A stretch of DNA of 64,000 nucleotides from Methylosinus sp. LW4 (GTDB lineage Bacteria > Pseudomonadota > Alphaproteobacteria > Rhizobiales > Beijerinckiaceae): contig NZ_KB900626.1 of assembly GCF_000379125.1 (NCBI RefSeq), forward strand, positions 3,172,667 through 3,236,666, written 5' to 3'. The notes beneath the pieces are model-generated. The model saw only the letters and a program-made list of their open reading frames with translations. It was not told where the DNA came from and did not search any database. Of the stretch, positions 25,878 through 34,637 are shown piece by piece. The position numbers and the translations under genes were made by a program. Numbering within the stretch: the first letter of the stretch is position 1; each line of letters opens with the position of its first letter.

Positions 25878-27692
25878 ATGTTCGAGAGCAGATTCCAGAG
25901 CTTTGCCGACGACGCCTGCGGGCAGGACAGCGCGGAGCGCCTCGCGGCCCTGCGCGCCGAGCTCGCGCGGCTCGAGATCGACGGCTTCATCGCCCCGCGC
26001 GCCGATGAGCACCAGAACGAATATGTGCCCAAATCGGCGGAGCGCCTCGCCTGGCTCACCGGCTTCACGGGCTCGGCCGGCGTCGTCGTCGTGCTCGCCG
26101 ACAAAGCCGCGCTGTTCGTCGACGGACGCTACACGCTGCAGGCGCCCGAGCAGGTGGACACGAAACGCGTCGCCGTTCTCGACATCGCCAAGACGGCGCC
26201 CTCGCGCTGGCTCGCCGAGACGGCGAAGAAGGGCGCGCGCATCGGCTATGATCCTTGGGTGCATACGCCCGCGCAGATCGAGCGTTACGCCAAGGCGCTG
26301 GAGAGCAAGGGCGTCACGCTGGTTCCGCTCGAGCGCAATCCGATCGACGCTGTTTGGAGCGATCGGCCACAGCCGCCGCAAGGCGCCATAACACTCTATC
26401 CGCCGCGCCTCGCCGGCGTCGCCGCCAAGACGAAAATCGCGCGCGTGCGCAAAGCGCTCGGCGAGGCGGATGCGCTGCTCGTCTCCGATCCGCATGCGCT
26501 CGCCTGGCTGTTCAATCTGCGCGGCGCCGATGTCGCCTATACGCCGATCGCGCTGGCTTTCGCCGTCCTTCCCAAGGAAGGCAAGCCGCTGCTCTATGTC
26601 GATCCCGCCAAGCTCTCGGCCAAGACGAGAACCAGCCTCGAAGGACTCGTCGATATCTATGAGGCGGCGGAGATCGTCGAGGATCTCGCCGACGCCGGCG
26701 CGCGCGGCTTGACGATCTTGTTCGACGCCACCACCGCGCCGGCGAAGCTCGTCGAGCTCTTCCGCGCCAAGGGCGGCGAGCCCAAGCTCGGCGACGATCC
26801 GATCGCGCTGCTGAAGGCGATCAAGAACGACATAGAGCTCGAAGGCGCGCGCGCCGCGCATTTGCGCGACGGCGTGGCGCTGACGCGCTTTCTCGCCTGG
26901 TTCGCGGAGACGGCGCCCAAAGGCAAGCTCACGGAAATCTCCGCCGCTCAAGCGCTCGAGACCTTCCGCCGCGAGAGCGGCGAGCTGCGCGATCTCTCCT
27001 TCCCCACCATCTCCGCCTTCGGCCCGCACGCCGCCATTCCGCATTATCGCGTGACCGAGGCGAGCGATCTGCGCATCTCGCGCGGCTGCTATCTCGTCGA
27101 TTCCGGCGCGCAATATCTGGACGGCACCACGGATGTGACGCGCACCATCGGCGTCGGCCGACCGTCCAAGCAATTGCGCGAGCATTTCACCCGCGTGCTG
27201 CAGGGCCATATCGGCGTCGCCCGCGCGGTGTTTCCCGCGGGCGTCAGCGGCGCGCAGCTCGACGCTTTCGCGCGCCGCAGCCTGTGGGAGGCGGGGCTCG
27301 ATTTCGACCATGGCACAGGCCATGGCGTCGGCGCCTATCTCTCCGTCCACGAGGGGCCGCAGCGTATCTCCAAGCTCGGGACGACGCCCTTGCAGCCGGG
27401 CATGATCCTCTCCGACGAGCCGGGATATTATCGCGCCGGCGAATATGGCATTCGCCTCGAGAATCTGATCGTCGTCGAGACGCGAGAGATCGAAGGCGCC
27501 GAGCGCGAGATGCTCGGCTTCGAGACGCTCACCCTCGCGCCTTTCGATCTCGCCCTCGTCGATCCGAAGCTCTTGAGCGTCGAGGAGACGCGCTGGCTCA
27601 ACGCCTATCACGCGCGCGTGCGCGCAGAATTGTCGCCGCATCTCGACGCCAAGACGCGCAAATGGCTGACGCAGGCGACGCGCAAGCTCTGA
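25878..27692 (+). CDS. Aminopeptidase P family protein (M24 Xaa-Pro aminopeptidase)
   Basis: Metal-dependent removal of N-terminal residues before proline. Two creatinase-like N-terminal domains precede the M24 pita-bread domain. Metal ligands are visible in order: Asp in YLVDSGAQYLDG, Asp in TTDVTRTIGVG, His in GTGHGVGAYLSVHEGP, Glu in ILSDEPGYYRAGEYG and Glu in IRLENLIVVETRE. The 604-aa length matches the three-domain bacterial and eukaryotic APP type. Cytosolic, no signal peptide. Single gene between two repeat elements. Confidence 0.95.
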   Translation: MFESRFQSFADDACGQDSAERLAALRAELARLEIDGFIAPRADEHQNEYVPKSAERLAWLTGFTGSAGVVVVLADKAALFVDGRYTLQAPEQVDTKRVAVLDIAKTAPSRWLAETAKKGARIGYDPWVHTPAQIERYAKALESKGVTLVPLERNPIDAVWSDRPQPPQGAITLYPPRLAGVAAKTKIARVRKALGEADALLVSDPHALAWLFNLRGADVAYTPIALAFAVLPKEGKPLLYVDPAKLSAKTRTSLEGLVDIYEAAEIVEDLADAGARGLTILFDATTAPAKLVELFRAKGGEPKLGDDPIALLKAIKNDIELEGARAAHLRDGVALTRFLAWFAETAPKGKLTEISAAQALETFRRESGELRDLSFPTISAFGPHAAIPHYRVTEASDLRISRGCYLVDSGAQYLDGTTDVTRTIGVGRPSKQLREHFTRVLQGHIGVARAVFPAGVSGAQLDAFARRSLWEAGLDFDHGTGHGVGAYLSVHEGPQRISKLGTTPLQPGMILSDEPGYYRAGEYGIRLENLIVVETREIEGAEREMLGFETLTLAPFDLALVDPKLLSVEETRWLNAYHARVRAELSPHLDAKTRKWLTQATRKL

Positions 27693-27710
27693 CGCGAGGG
27701 GCGCGCTGCG

Positions 27711-27767
27711 CGCTCACCCTCCCCTTAAGGGGGAGGGTCGGCCGGCGATAGCCGGACGGGAGGTTCA
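27711..27767. repeat. REP-like repeat (family A), partial copy
   Basis: The hairpin ACCCTCCCC-TTAA-GGGGGAGGGT is followed by TCGGCCGGCGATAGCCGGAC, which is the reverse complement of the CCGGCTATCGCCGGCCGA part of the copy at 25019-25146. It is therefore an inverted, truncated copy, between the aminopeptidase and NAD kinase genes. Confidence 0.75.
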
Positions 27768-27889
27768 CCGGCAAAGACTCGCGCTCGCCTGCGGCGCGGC
27801 GTCGCCTCCCGTTTCCTTCCGACTTCGCCGGGTGTATGGAGTTCGGCCTTCGCCGCCGCCAGCGCGGCCCCGCCGAGCCAGGTCCACCC

Positions 27890-28681
27890 ATGTCCGAGTC
27901 CGGCGAAACGCCGAACAATCACAAGCATCTCGCCTTTCTCTCCTCCGGCACGCCGGAGGCCGATGAGGCGCGGGCGCGGCTCGTCGCCAAATATGGCGAG
28001 GTTCCGCCGGAGGAGGCCGATTGCATCGTCGCGCTCGGCGGCGACGGCTTGATGCTGCGCACGCTGCATCGCTTCATGGGCGCCGGCAAGCCGATCTACG
28101 GAATGAACCGCGGCTCCGTCGGCTTTCTGATGAATGAATATCGCGAGAGCGGGCTGCGCAAGCGCATCGCCGAATCCAAGCCCTCCATCATCCATCCGCT
28201 GCTGATGCGCGCCACCAACACGCATGGCGACGAATTCGCCGCCCATGCGATCAACGAGGTCTCGCTGCTGCGCCAGAGCTCGCAGATCGCCAAGCTGCGC
28301 ATATTGGTGAATGGCAAGGAGCGCCTGCCCGAGCTCATCACCGACGGCGTGCTGGTGGCGACGCCGGCCGGCTCCACCGCCTACAACCTTTCCGCCAACG
28401 GTCCCATATTGCCGCTGGACGCGCCTTTGATGGCGCTGACGCCGATCTCCGCCTTTCGCCCGCGGCGCTGGCGCGGCGCGCTGCTGCCGGACGCCGCCAA
28501 GGTGCGGCTCGAGGTGCTGGAGGCGGAGAAGCGCCCGGTCTCCGTCGTCGCCGATCACGACGAGTTCCGCGACGCGCTGCAGGTCGACATAGAGATGGAT
28601 CACGGCGCCGATCTCATCCTCCTGCACGACGCCGGCCATTCTCTGGAAGAGCGAATATTGCGCGAGCAGTTCGGCTATTGA
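27890..28681 (+). CDS. nadK: NAD kinase
   Basis: Phosphorylates NAD+ to NADP+. The catalytic motif [17 protein letters not shown] is near residue 45. [17 protein letters not shown] and [20 protein letters not shown] are the conserved NAD-binding segments. 263 aa, the short alphaproteobacterial form. The ATG at 27890 is preferred to an upstream in-frame ATG (27836) because the extension is Arg/Pro-rich and not family-like. Single gene. Confidence 0.95.
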   Translation: MSESGETPNNHKHLAFLSSGTPEADEARARLVAKYGEVPPEEADCIVALGGDGLMLRTLHRFMGAGKPIYGMNRGSVGFLMNEYRESGLRKRIAESKPSIIHPLLMRATNTHGDEFAAHAINEVSLLRQSSQIAKLRILVNGKERLPELITDGVLVATPAGSTAYNLSANGPILPLDAPLMALTPISAFRPRRWRGALLPDAAKVRLEVLEAEKRPVSVVADHDEFRDALQVDIEMDHGADLILLHDAGHSLEERILREQFGY

Positions 28682-28720
28682 GACGCGGCGGCGGATTTTA
28701 GAAAAAGCCTCGCCCCGCCC

Positions 28721-29917
28721 TCACGCCGCGACGAGCAGCTGCGCCTCCAGCGCCGCCATATCGACGAGCGGCGGCGTCGTCAGAGCGGCGGCCGCCTCGC
28801 GCGCGTCCTCGCGCAGCGCCTCGGCCTCGAAACGGCGCAGCAGCGCCATCAGCCGATCCAGCTCGCCGGAATTGACGTGATCGCAAGATGTCAGCACGCG
28901 CTGCACCATCGCCAGCGACAGACGCGCGCCCGACGGAGCGCCCGCGTAACCGAAGGCGCGCTGCGCCTCCAGCGCGGCGCGATAGGCCGGCAGGAGATTG
29001 GCCGGCATTCCCGCGCGCGCATAGAGCGCCGCAAAGCCCGCGCCGTCGTAATCGCGCGTCAGTCCGGCGACCTTCTCCTCGTCCACGCCGGACAATTCGG
29101 CGAGCGTCGCCTCGAACAGCGCGCGATTGCCGGAGAGCAGCGCGCGCAGAGCGAGGCTCGGCGTCAGCCGCGCCTTGCGGCGCAAATGGCCGACCAGCAT
29201 GCGCACGCCCCTGCGGCCCTCGCCATCGCCCGCCGTGGCGGCGATGACGACATTGGCCTTGTCGCGCGCCTCCTGCATGATGCGGCGGGTGCGCTCGGGC
29301 GACAGCCAATCGCGATCGAGCACGAAGGAGGCGAGGCTCTCCGCCGTCGCCTCGACGAGATCGACGCGCACCGCCGGCGGCAGGAACGGCCGGCCGAGCA
29401 GCGCCTCGCGCAGCTGCGCGTCATCGCCGAAACGCTCGATCATGCGGCGCATGGCGAAGGCGGGCAGCTCGGCGCCGGGATTGACCGCGAGCGAGATCAA
29501 CGCCTCGCAAGCGCCGATCTCGGCGATGGCCGAGGCGAGGCCGGTGGGCACATGGGCGCGCAGCGCAATGGCGCTCTGCGAGAAGACGTCGCCGATCGCG
29601 GCGCAATCGATGAGCTCGCTCTCCGTCAGCAGCGGCGAGCGCGACAGCACCATGGCGGCGATGTCCGATTGATCATTGGCGAGCGCCGAAATGATGGAAT
29701 GCGGGGCGTTGGGCGCGCTGGCGAAGGCCTTGGCCAGCGCCCGGCGCACCAGCGGCGAGGGATCGTCCAGCAGAGCGGCGAGCGCCGTCTCCGCCTCGCG
29801 CTTCATCGCGGCGTCGAGATCGCTCACCAGATAGGCGCGCGCCAGGGCGGCGGCGCCTTCCACTCGGAGGGCCGTCGGCGCGGTCTGCGCCCATTGCAGA
29901 AAATTTCTCACGATCAT
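28721..29917 (-). CDS. DUF2336 domain protein (HEAT-like repeats)
   Basis: 398 aa, all-helical. It belongs to the alphaproteobacterial DUF2336 family: ALLDDPSPLVRRALAKAFAS and QSDIAAMVLSRSPLLTESEL are typical HEAT-like helical repeats, and FVLDRDWLSPERTRRIMQEA follows in the C-terminal half. No membrane helix or signal. Function unknown in the family; helical repeats suggest protein binding. Convergent with nadK at 40 bp. Confidence 0.85.
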   Translation of the reverse strand: MIVRNFLQWAQTAPTALRVEGAAALARAYLVSDLDAAMKREAETALAALLDDPSPLVRRALAKAFASAPNAPHSIISALANDQSDIAAMVLSRSPLLTESELIDCAAIGDVFSQSAIALRAHVPTGLASAIAEIGACEALISLAVNPGAELPAFAMRRMIERFGDDAQLREALLGRPFLPPAVRVDLVEATAESLASFVLDRDWLSPERTRRIMQEARDKANVVIAATAGDGEGRRGVRMLVGHLRRKARLTPSLALRALLSGNRALFEATLAELSGVDEEKVAGLTRDYDGAGFAALYARAGMPANLLPAYRAALEAQRAFGYAGAPSGARLSLAMVQRVLTSCDHVNSGELDRLMALLRRFEAEALREDAREAAAALTTPPLVDMAALEAQLLVAA

Positions 29918-29934
29918 CGGCGCTCTGGGCTCCG

Positions 29935-30035
29935 CCCTAGAGTCTTTTCATGTTTCCATGGAAAGACCCTCTGCTTTTGTTTTGACGCGCTTCCCATGCC
30001 GAGCCGGCGTCCACTTCGGCTGGAAACGCGCTAGG
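29935..30035. repeat. Intergenic palindromic element bounded by CTAG
   Basis: About 100 bp that begins with CTAGAGTC and ends with ACGCGCTAG, with internal short stems (TTTCCATGGAAA; CCGAGCCGG near GGCTGG). It resembles the 25.8-kb and 12.3-kb intergenic elements in style rather than sequence. It lies in the 212-bp gap upstream of both the DUF2336 and CitE-like genes. Confidence 0.5.
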
Positions 30036-30129
30036 TGCTCGACCGGACTTGACGCGATCCTGGGTAGAATCACGACTTATGGTAAATGCCCGCTTAAGAT
30101 CACGGCGGCGGATGACGGAAGCAGCGAAG

Positions 30130-30840
30130 ATGCGATCATTTCTTCTCGTCCCGGCGCGCGAGGAGGCCTTTTCCGCCGCGCTCGCCAGCGGCGCGGATGC
30201 TCTGGCGCTCGATCTCGGCGATCCCGCCGACCCTGCCCGTGAGTCGATCCGGCGGCGGGCCGCCGCGTTCGTCGCGCATCCGCGCCCGCCGGGGCTGCGC
30301 CTCTATGCGCTGACCGCGCCGCTCGGCCCCGCAATAGACGCCGATCTCGCGGCCCTCGTCGCGGCGGGCGTGGACGGCGTTTTTCTGCCGCAGGCCTGCG
30401 GCGGGGCGAGCGTGCAGCATATTTCCGCCAAGCTCGCCGTGGCGGAGGCCGAAAGCGGCCGCGCCGACGGAGCCACGCGCGTCATCGCTTTGGCGACGCA
30501 AACGCCCGCTTCCATATTCGCGCTTTCGACCTATGGCGGCGCCTCCCCCCGCCTCGAGGCGCTGGCCTATGACGCCGAGCCCCTGCGCCGCGCGCTGGGC
30601 GCCGCGCCGGACGGCGGAGCGGCGCCCCTGGCCACCGCCAGATCCCTGCTGCTGCTCGGCGCCGCGGCGGCCGGCGTCGCGGCGATCGACGCGCCTTTCG
30701 CCGATCTCGCCGATGCGGCCGGCCTCGCCGCCGAATGCCGCGCCGCCCGGCGGGACGGGTTCGCCGGCAAGCTGGCGCTGGACCCCACACAAATCCCACC
30801 GATAAACCAGACTTTCGCTGAGGACGCGCCTGCGCTATAG
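30130..30840 (+). CDS. CitE/HpcH-like TIM-barrel protein lacking active-site residues
   Basis: It starts like a CoA-ester lyase of the citrate lyase beta/malyl-CoA lyase group: MRSFLLVPAREEAFSAALAS, then GADALALDLGDP. The catalytic positions are altered. The strand that normally reads A-L-I-E-T-P reads ALATQTP, with Gln124 where the metal-binding Glu is expected. The later G-A-E-D-L motif reads DAEPL, with Pro151 where the metal-binding Asp is expected. The R-V-N strand reads LYAL. It is 236 aa, shorter than usual. It may be a non-catalytic homologue or use another chemistry. An ATG at 30112 is an alternative start. Confidence 0.75.
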   Translation: MRSFLLVPAREEAFSAALASGADALALDLGDPADPARESIRRRAAAFVAHPRPPGLRLYALTAPLGPAIDADLAALVAAGVDGVFLPQACGGASVQHISAKLAVAEAESGRADGATRVIALATQTPASIFALSTYGGASPRLEALAYDAEPLRRALGAAPDGGAAPLATARSLLLLGAAAAGVAAIDAPFADLADAAGLAAECRAARRDGFAGKLALDPTQIPPINQTFAEDAPAL

Positions 30841-31080
30841 AAGGCGGCGCCCGAACGTTCATCATGAGTTCATGAAGGTGAAATCAATCTGAGCCAATTC
30901 GGAAAGGGTGGGAGCCGGCTTTTCAGCAAATCCTGCTTTTTTCATCAGAGCCCGGGCATTCTCCGTCGCCGTGGCGACGCGCGCCTGCCCGGACGTTCCC
31001 GCGTGAGGCGAGCCGCCATCGCGCGACGCCGCCCGTCGGCGCCGCCAGAGCGGTCACGATAAGTCGAGACAGGTTCGAAA

Positions 31081-33546
31081 ATGTCGATCAGCGACCGCCC
31101 GCTCGGCGCATTGACCGCCGAGGATGCCCCGCTCGCGCTCATCGAGACGCGTCGGGCGCTCGCCGGACCCGATTCCGCCCATGTCCATCTCTGGACGCAT
31201 CGCGACGCCTTGCTCGCCTTTGCGGCCATCGCGCTCTTCATGGCGCTGGCCGCCGGCCTCTGGGCGGCGAGCGGCGCGGTGGTGCCCTGGGACTCGAAGA
31301 ACCATTTCTATCCCATGTTCCGCTTTCTCGGCGAGGCGCTGCGCCGGGGCGACGTGCCGCTCTGGAATCCCTATCATTTCGCTGGGCATCCCGCCGTCGC
31401 CGATCCGCAATCGCTGATCTTCGCGCCGACCTTCTTCCTCCTGGCGCTGCTGCGTCCCGCCGCGACGATGCAGGAGTTCGATCTCTTCGTGCTGGCGCAT
31501 CTGCTGATGGGCGGCGCCGGAATATTGGCGCTCTGCGCGCGGCGCGGCTTCATCCCCTCCGCCTCGGCGCTGGCCGGAATGATCTTCATGCTGGGCGGGG
31601 TCGCCGCCTCGCGGCTCCAGCATACGGGGATGATCATCTCCTACAGCTTCTTCCCGCTCGCGCTGCTGATGCTGGAAGTCATGCTGGAGCGCCCGCGCCT
31701 GCTCAATGGCGTCGGCTTCGGGATTCTCGCGGCCCTGATGGCGCTGGGGCGCGATCAGGTCGCCTATCTCTTCTGCCTGGTGCTGATCGCCCGCCTGCTC
31801 TACGCCGCCGCGGTCTCGCGCCGGCCGCTGGACTATCTGCTCGGCCGCTGGCCGGCGCTGCTGGCCGCCGGCGCGACGGGCGCCGCCATTCTCGCCGTCC
31901 CCGTGCTGCTGACGCTGCAATTTCTGGCGGCCTCCAACCGGCCGGGCATCGCCTTCGGCGTCGCGGCCGCGGGCTCGCTGGCGCCCGTCAATCTCGCCAC
32001 TCTGCTCGCGCCCGACATCTTCGGCTCGCTGGACAAGAGCTATGATTATTGGGGTCCGGGCTATGACACCATGGCCGCGCCGGACTGGACCGATCGCGCG
32101 ATCGACTATCTCTTCATCGGCGCCGCCCCGGTCGTTCTCGGATTTTGGCACGGGCTCGCGGGCGGGCGCATCTTCGCCAAGGAGATGCGCTTTTTCCATT
32201 ATATGCTCGCCGCCGCGCTGATCTACACGCTCGGCCGCTGGACGCCCGTCTTCTCCGCCGTCTATGATTTCTTCCCCGGCGTGTCGCTGTATCGCCGGCC
32301 GGCGGACGCGGCCTTTCTGCTCAACGCCGGCTTCGCGCTCAGCGCCGCCTATCTTCTGCATCGCTATGTCGCCCATGGCGCGCCGCGGCCCTTTCAGAAA
32401 ATGCCGCCCGCTCTCGCCCATGGGCTTTCCGCCGCGGCGGTGGGCGTCACGCTCGCGCTGATCCTCGGCGGGCTGGCCTTCTCCTTCTCCCATGGCCATG
32501 GCCTCGAATCTCTGGGCGCCGTGGCGGCGTCGCTGGGCGCGGCCAGCGCCGTGGCGGCGGCTCTGCGGCTCGGCGACAAATTCGACAAGCGCGGCCTCGT
32601 CGCCATTCTTCTCGTCGCCGCCACCGGGGGCGAGCTGCTGTGGCGCAACGCCGCCGATCCGCTGAACGCCGAGCCGGCGACCCGCTATTCCGTTCTCAAC
32701 GAGGCCTCGCCCGCCGAGCGCGGCGCCATTGCCGCGCTGCGCAAGGATATTTCCGAGCGCGCCGCCAAGGGCGAGCGCCCGCGCGTGGAAATTCTCGGCC
32801 TGCCGGGCGGCTGGCAGAACGCCTCGATGATTCTCGGCCTCGAGGACACGCTCGGCTATAATCCGCTGCGCATCGCCGATTATGAGCGCGCCGTGGGGCC
32901 GGGCGACAACGCCGTCGATCCCAATCTGCGGCATTATCCCGGCACGTTCCGCGGCTATAGATGCAAGCTGGCGCGGCTGCTCGGCCTCGATTATCTGGTG
33001 CTCGGCCGCCCGCTGGCGCGCATGCCGCGCCATATGCCGCGCCCCAACGCGCTGCCGATCTTCGTCTCCGACCAGATCTATGTCTACAAGCTCGGCCGCG
33101 CCGCGCCGCGCGCCTATGTCGCGACCCATGTCGCCGGCGTCGATTCGGACGCCGCCATCGCCGACGACAATATTCCCGATTTCGACGGCGTCCGCGAGGC
33201 GCTGGTCGATCAGACCGATCTTCCCAAGCTCGGCCCCGCCCTCGCCGATCCGGCGACGGCCGGCGGGCCGGAGGGAAAAGCGACCATCGTCTCCTATGAG
33301 AATGAGCGCATTCTCATCGACGTCGAATCGGACAAGGACGGATTGCTCGTCCTCCACGATCTCTATTACCCGGGCTGGGAGGCGCGCATCGACGGCGCGC
33401 CGGCGCCGATCGTGAAGGCGAATATTCTGTTCCGCGGCGTGCCGACGACCAAGGGACGCCATCGGGTCGAATTCCTATTTCGGCCGTTTTCGCTCGCCAA
33501 TCTCGCCTCCGCCGCCTCCACCCTGATCGCTCATCGAGAGGAGTGA
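31081..33546 (+). CDS. YfhO-type multi-spanning membrane protein (GT-C-like)
   Basis: 821 aa with roughly a dozen membrane helices, then a soluble C-terminal domain. The segments PWDSKNHFYPMFRFLGEALR and RRGDVPLWNPYHFAGHPAVA early on, and LLVLHDLYYPGWEARIDGAP near the end, are characteristic of YfhO-like proteins. In Gram-positive bacteria YfhO-type proteins take part in glycosylating envelope polymers, with a lipid-linked sugar as donor. That fits the GT-C-like topology, but the substrate here is unknown. A secreted protein gene follows 69 bp downstream and may be its partner. The 240 bp upstream hold no other gene. Confidence 0.83.
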   Translation: MSISDRPLGALTAEDAPLALIETRRALAGPDSAHVHLWTHRDALLAFAAIALFMALAAGLWAASGAVVPWDSKNHFYPMFRFLGEALRRGDVPLWNPYHFAGHPAVADPQSLIFAPTFFLLALLRPAATMQEFDLFVLAHLLMGGAGILALCARRGFIPSASALAGMIFMLGGVAASRLQHTGMIISYSFFPLALLMLEVMLERPRLLNGVGFGILAALMALGRDQVAYLFCLVLIARLLYAAAVSRRPLDYLLGRWPALLAAGATGAAILAVPVLLTLQFLAASNRPGIAFGVAAAGSLAPVNLATLLAPDIFGSLDKSYDYWGPGYDTMAAPDWTDRAIDYLFIGAAPVVLGFWHGLAGGRIFAKEMRFFHYMLAAALIYTLGRWTPVFSAVYDFFPGVSLYRRPADAAFLLNAGFALSAAYLLHRYVAHGAPRPFQKMPPALAHGLSAAAVGVTLALILGGLAFSFSHGHGLESLGAVAASLGAASAVAAALRLGDKFDKRGLVAILLVAATGGELLWRNAADPLNAEPATRYSVLNEASPAERGAIAALRKDISERAAKGERPRVEILGLPGGWQNASMILGLEDTLGYNPLRIADYERAVGPGDNAVDPNLRHYPGTFRGYRCKLARLLGLDYLVLGRPLARMPRHMPRPNALPIFVSDQIYVYKLGRAAPRAYVATHVAGVDSDAAIADDNIPDFDGVREALVDQTDLPKLGPALADPATAGGPEGKATIVSYENERILIDVESDKDGLLVLHDLYYPGWEARIDGAPAPIVKANILFRGVPTTKGRHRVEFLFRPFSLANLASAASTLIAHREE

Positions 33547-33615
33547 CAGGGCGGACGGCGGGCCTCACAATAGGCCGTCGAATCCGGGCGTCCCGCCCTC
33601 TCCAATTTGCGGCGC

Positions 33616-34566
33616 ATGAAGCTTCTCATCCTCCACACATCGCGGCTGCTGCTCGCCTCGACCCTGCTGGCGGCGGGCGCCGGCGACGCCGCCGCCCAGA
33701 CCGCCGCCCCGCCCGCCCAGCAGAAGGGCCGCTCGGCCAAGCCGGCCGCGCCGGCGGAGGAGGAGAGGCCCGTCGTCGGCGCGACATTGCGGCTCTCCGC
33801 CGCTCTGACGCAGAGCGATTCCGCCGCGCTGCATAGCGGTCTGGTCTGGCGGATTTTCGATGACGCCACGCAGCCGGACGGCTCCCGCAAGCTGGTCGCG
33901 GAATCGCGCGAGGCGAGCTTTTCAGCGCAATTGCCGGACGGCGCCTATATCGTCCATGTCGCCTTCGGCCTCGCCGGGGCGACGCGCCGCGTCGTCATGG
34001 AGGGGCGCAATGTCAGCGAGAGGCTGACGCTCAACGCCGGCGGGCTGAAGCTCATCGACACTCTGGGCGACAATCAGCTGCCGGCGCAGCGGCTCGCCAT
34101 CTCCATCTATGTGCCGGAAAAAGGGAATTCCGAGGCCAAGCTGGTGCTCGCCAACGCCCGCTCCAGCGAGGTTCTGTGCCTGCCGGAAGGCGCCTATCAC
34201 ATCGTCTCGACGCTTTTGGATGTGAGCCAGGGGTCGCAGGGCGACAACAATACGACCAATTCCGTCGTCACCGCCGATTTGCGCGTCCCCGCCGGCAAGG
34301 TCACGGAGGCGACGCTGCGCCATCGCGCCGCGACTATGACATTGAAGCTGGTGAAGGCGCCGGGCGGCGAGGCGCTGGCCAACACCTCCTTCTCCGTGCT
34401 GACGCCCGGCGGCGACGTGATCCGCGAATTGATCGGCGCCTTTCCGTCGCTGGCGCTGGCGGAAGGCGAATATGTCGCCATCGCCCGCCGCGAGGGCAAG
34501 ACGTTTCAGACGACGTTCAAAGTGACTTCGACGCAGGATCGCGACGTCGAAATCCTCGCGCAATGA
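33616..34566 (+). CDS. Secreted hypothetical protein, 316 aa
   Basis: A signal peptide (LLILHTSRLLLASTLLAAGA, then GDAAAQ) precedes a Pro/Ala linker and several beta-sandwich-like units. Each unit has a GAY- or GEY-type turn: PDGAYIVHVAFGLAGATRRV, PEGAYHIVSTLLD and AEGEYVAIARREGKTFQTTF. These resemble carboxypeptidase-regulatory-like or Ig-like folds. No enzyme motif. Probably periplasmic. The ATG at 33616 is used rather than a TTG three codons upstream. Likely co-transcribed with the YfhO-type gene. Confidence 0.75.
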   Translation: MKLLILHTSRLLLASTLLAAGAGDAAAQTAAPPAQQKGRSAKPAAPAEEERPVVGATLRLSAALTQSDSAALHSGLVWRIFDDATQPDGSRKLVAESREASFSAQLPDGAYIVHVAFGLAGATRRVVMEGRNVSERLTLNAGGLKLIDTLGDNQLPAQRLAISIYVPEKGNSEAKLVLANARSSEVLCLPEGAYHIVSTLLDVSQGSQGDNNTTNSVVTADLRVPAGKVTEATLRHRAATMTLKLVKAPGGEALANTSFSVLTPGGDVIRELIGAFPSLALAEGEYVAIARREGKTFQTTFKVTSTQDRDVEILAQ

Positions 34567-34571
34567 CGGAC

Positions 34572-34602
34572 AAAAAACGGACCCGCGTCGCCGCGGGTCC
34601 GT
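34572..34602 (-). terminator. Rho-independent terminator of the porin gene
   Basis: Perfect 11-bp arms (ACGGACCCGCG/CGCGGGTCCGT) with a 4-nt loop. Read on the minus strand the stem is followed by TTTTTT, so it ends the porin transcript. On the plus strand it lacks a T-run. Confidence 0.88.
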
Positions 34603-34637
34603 CTCTCGATGAATGAAGTCGAAAGAGTTCGACGGCC

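Noticed and set aside
30841..31080. Possible small gene or RNA in the gap before the YfhO-type gene
   Set aside because: No frame with a plausible start and composition and no clear hairpin-plus-T structure was found; left as leader sequence.
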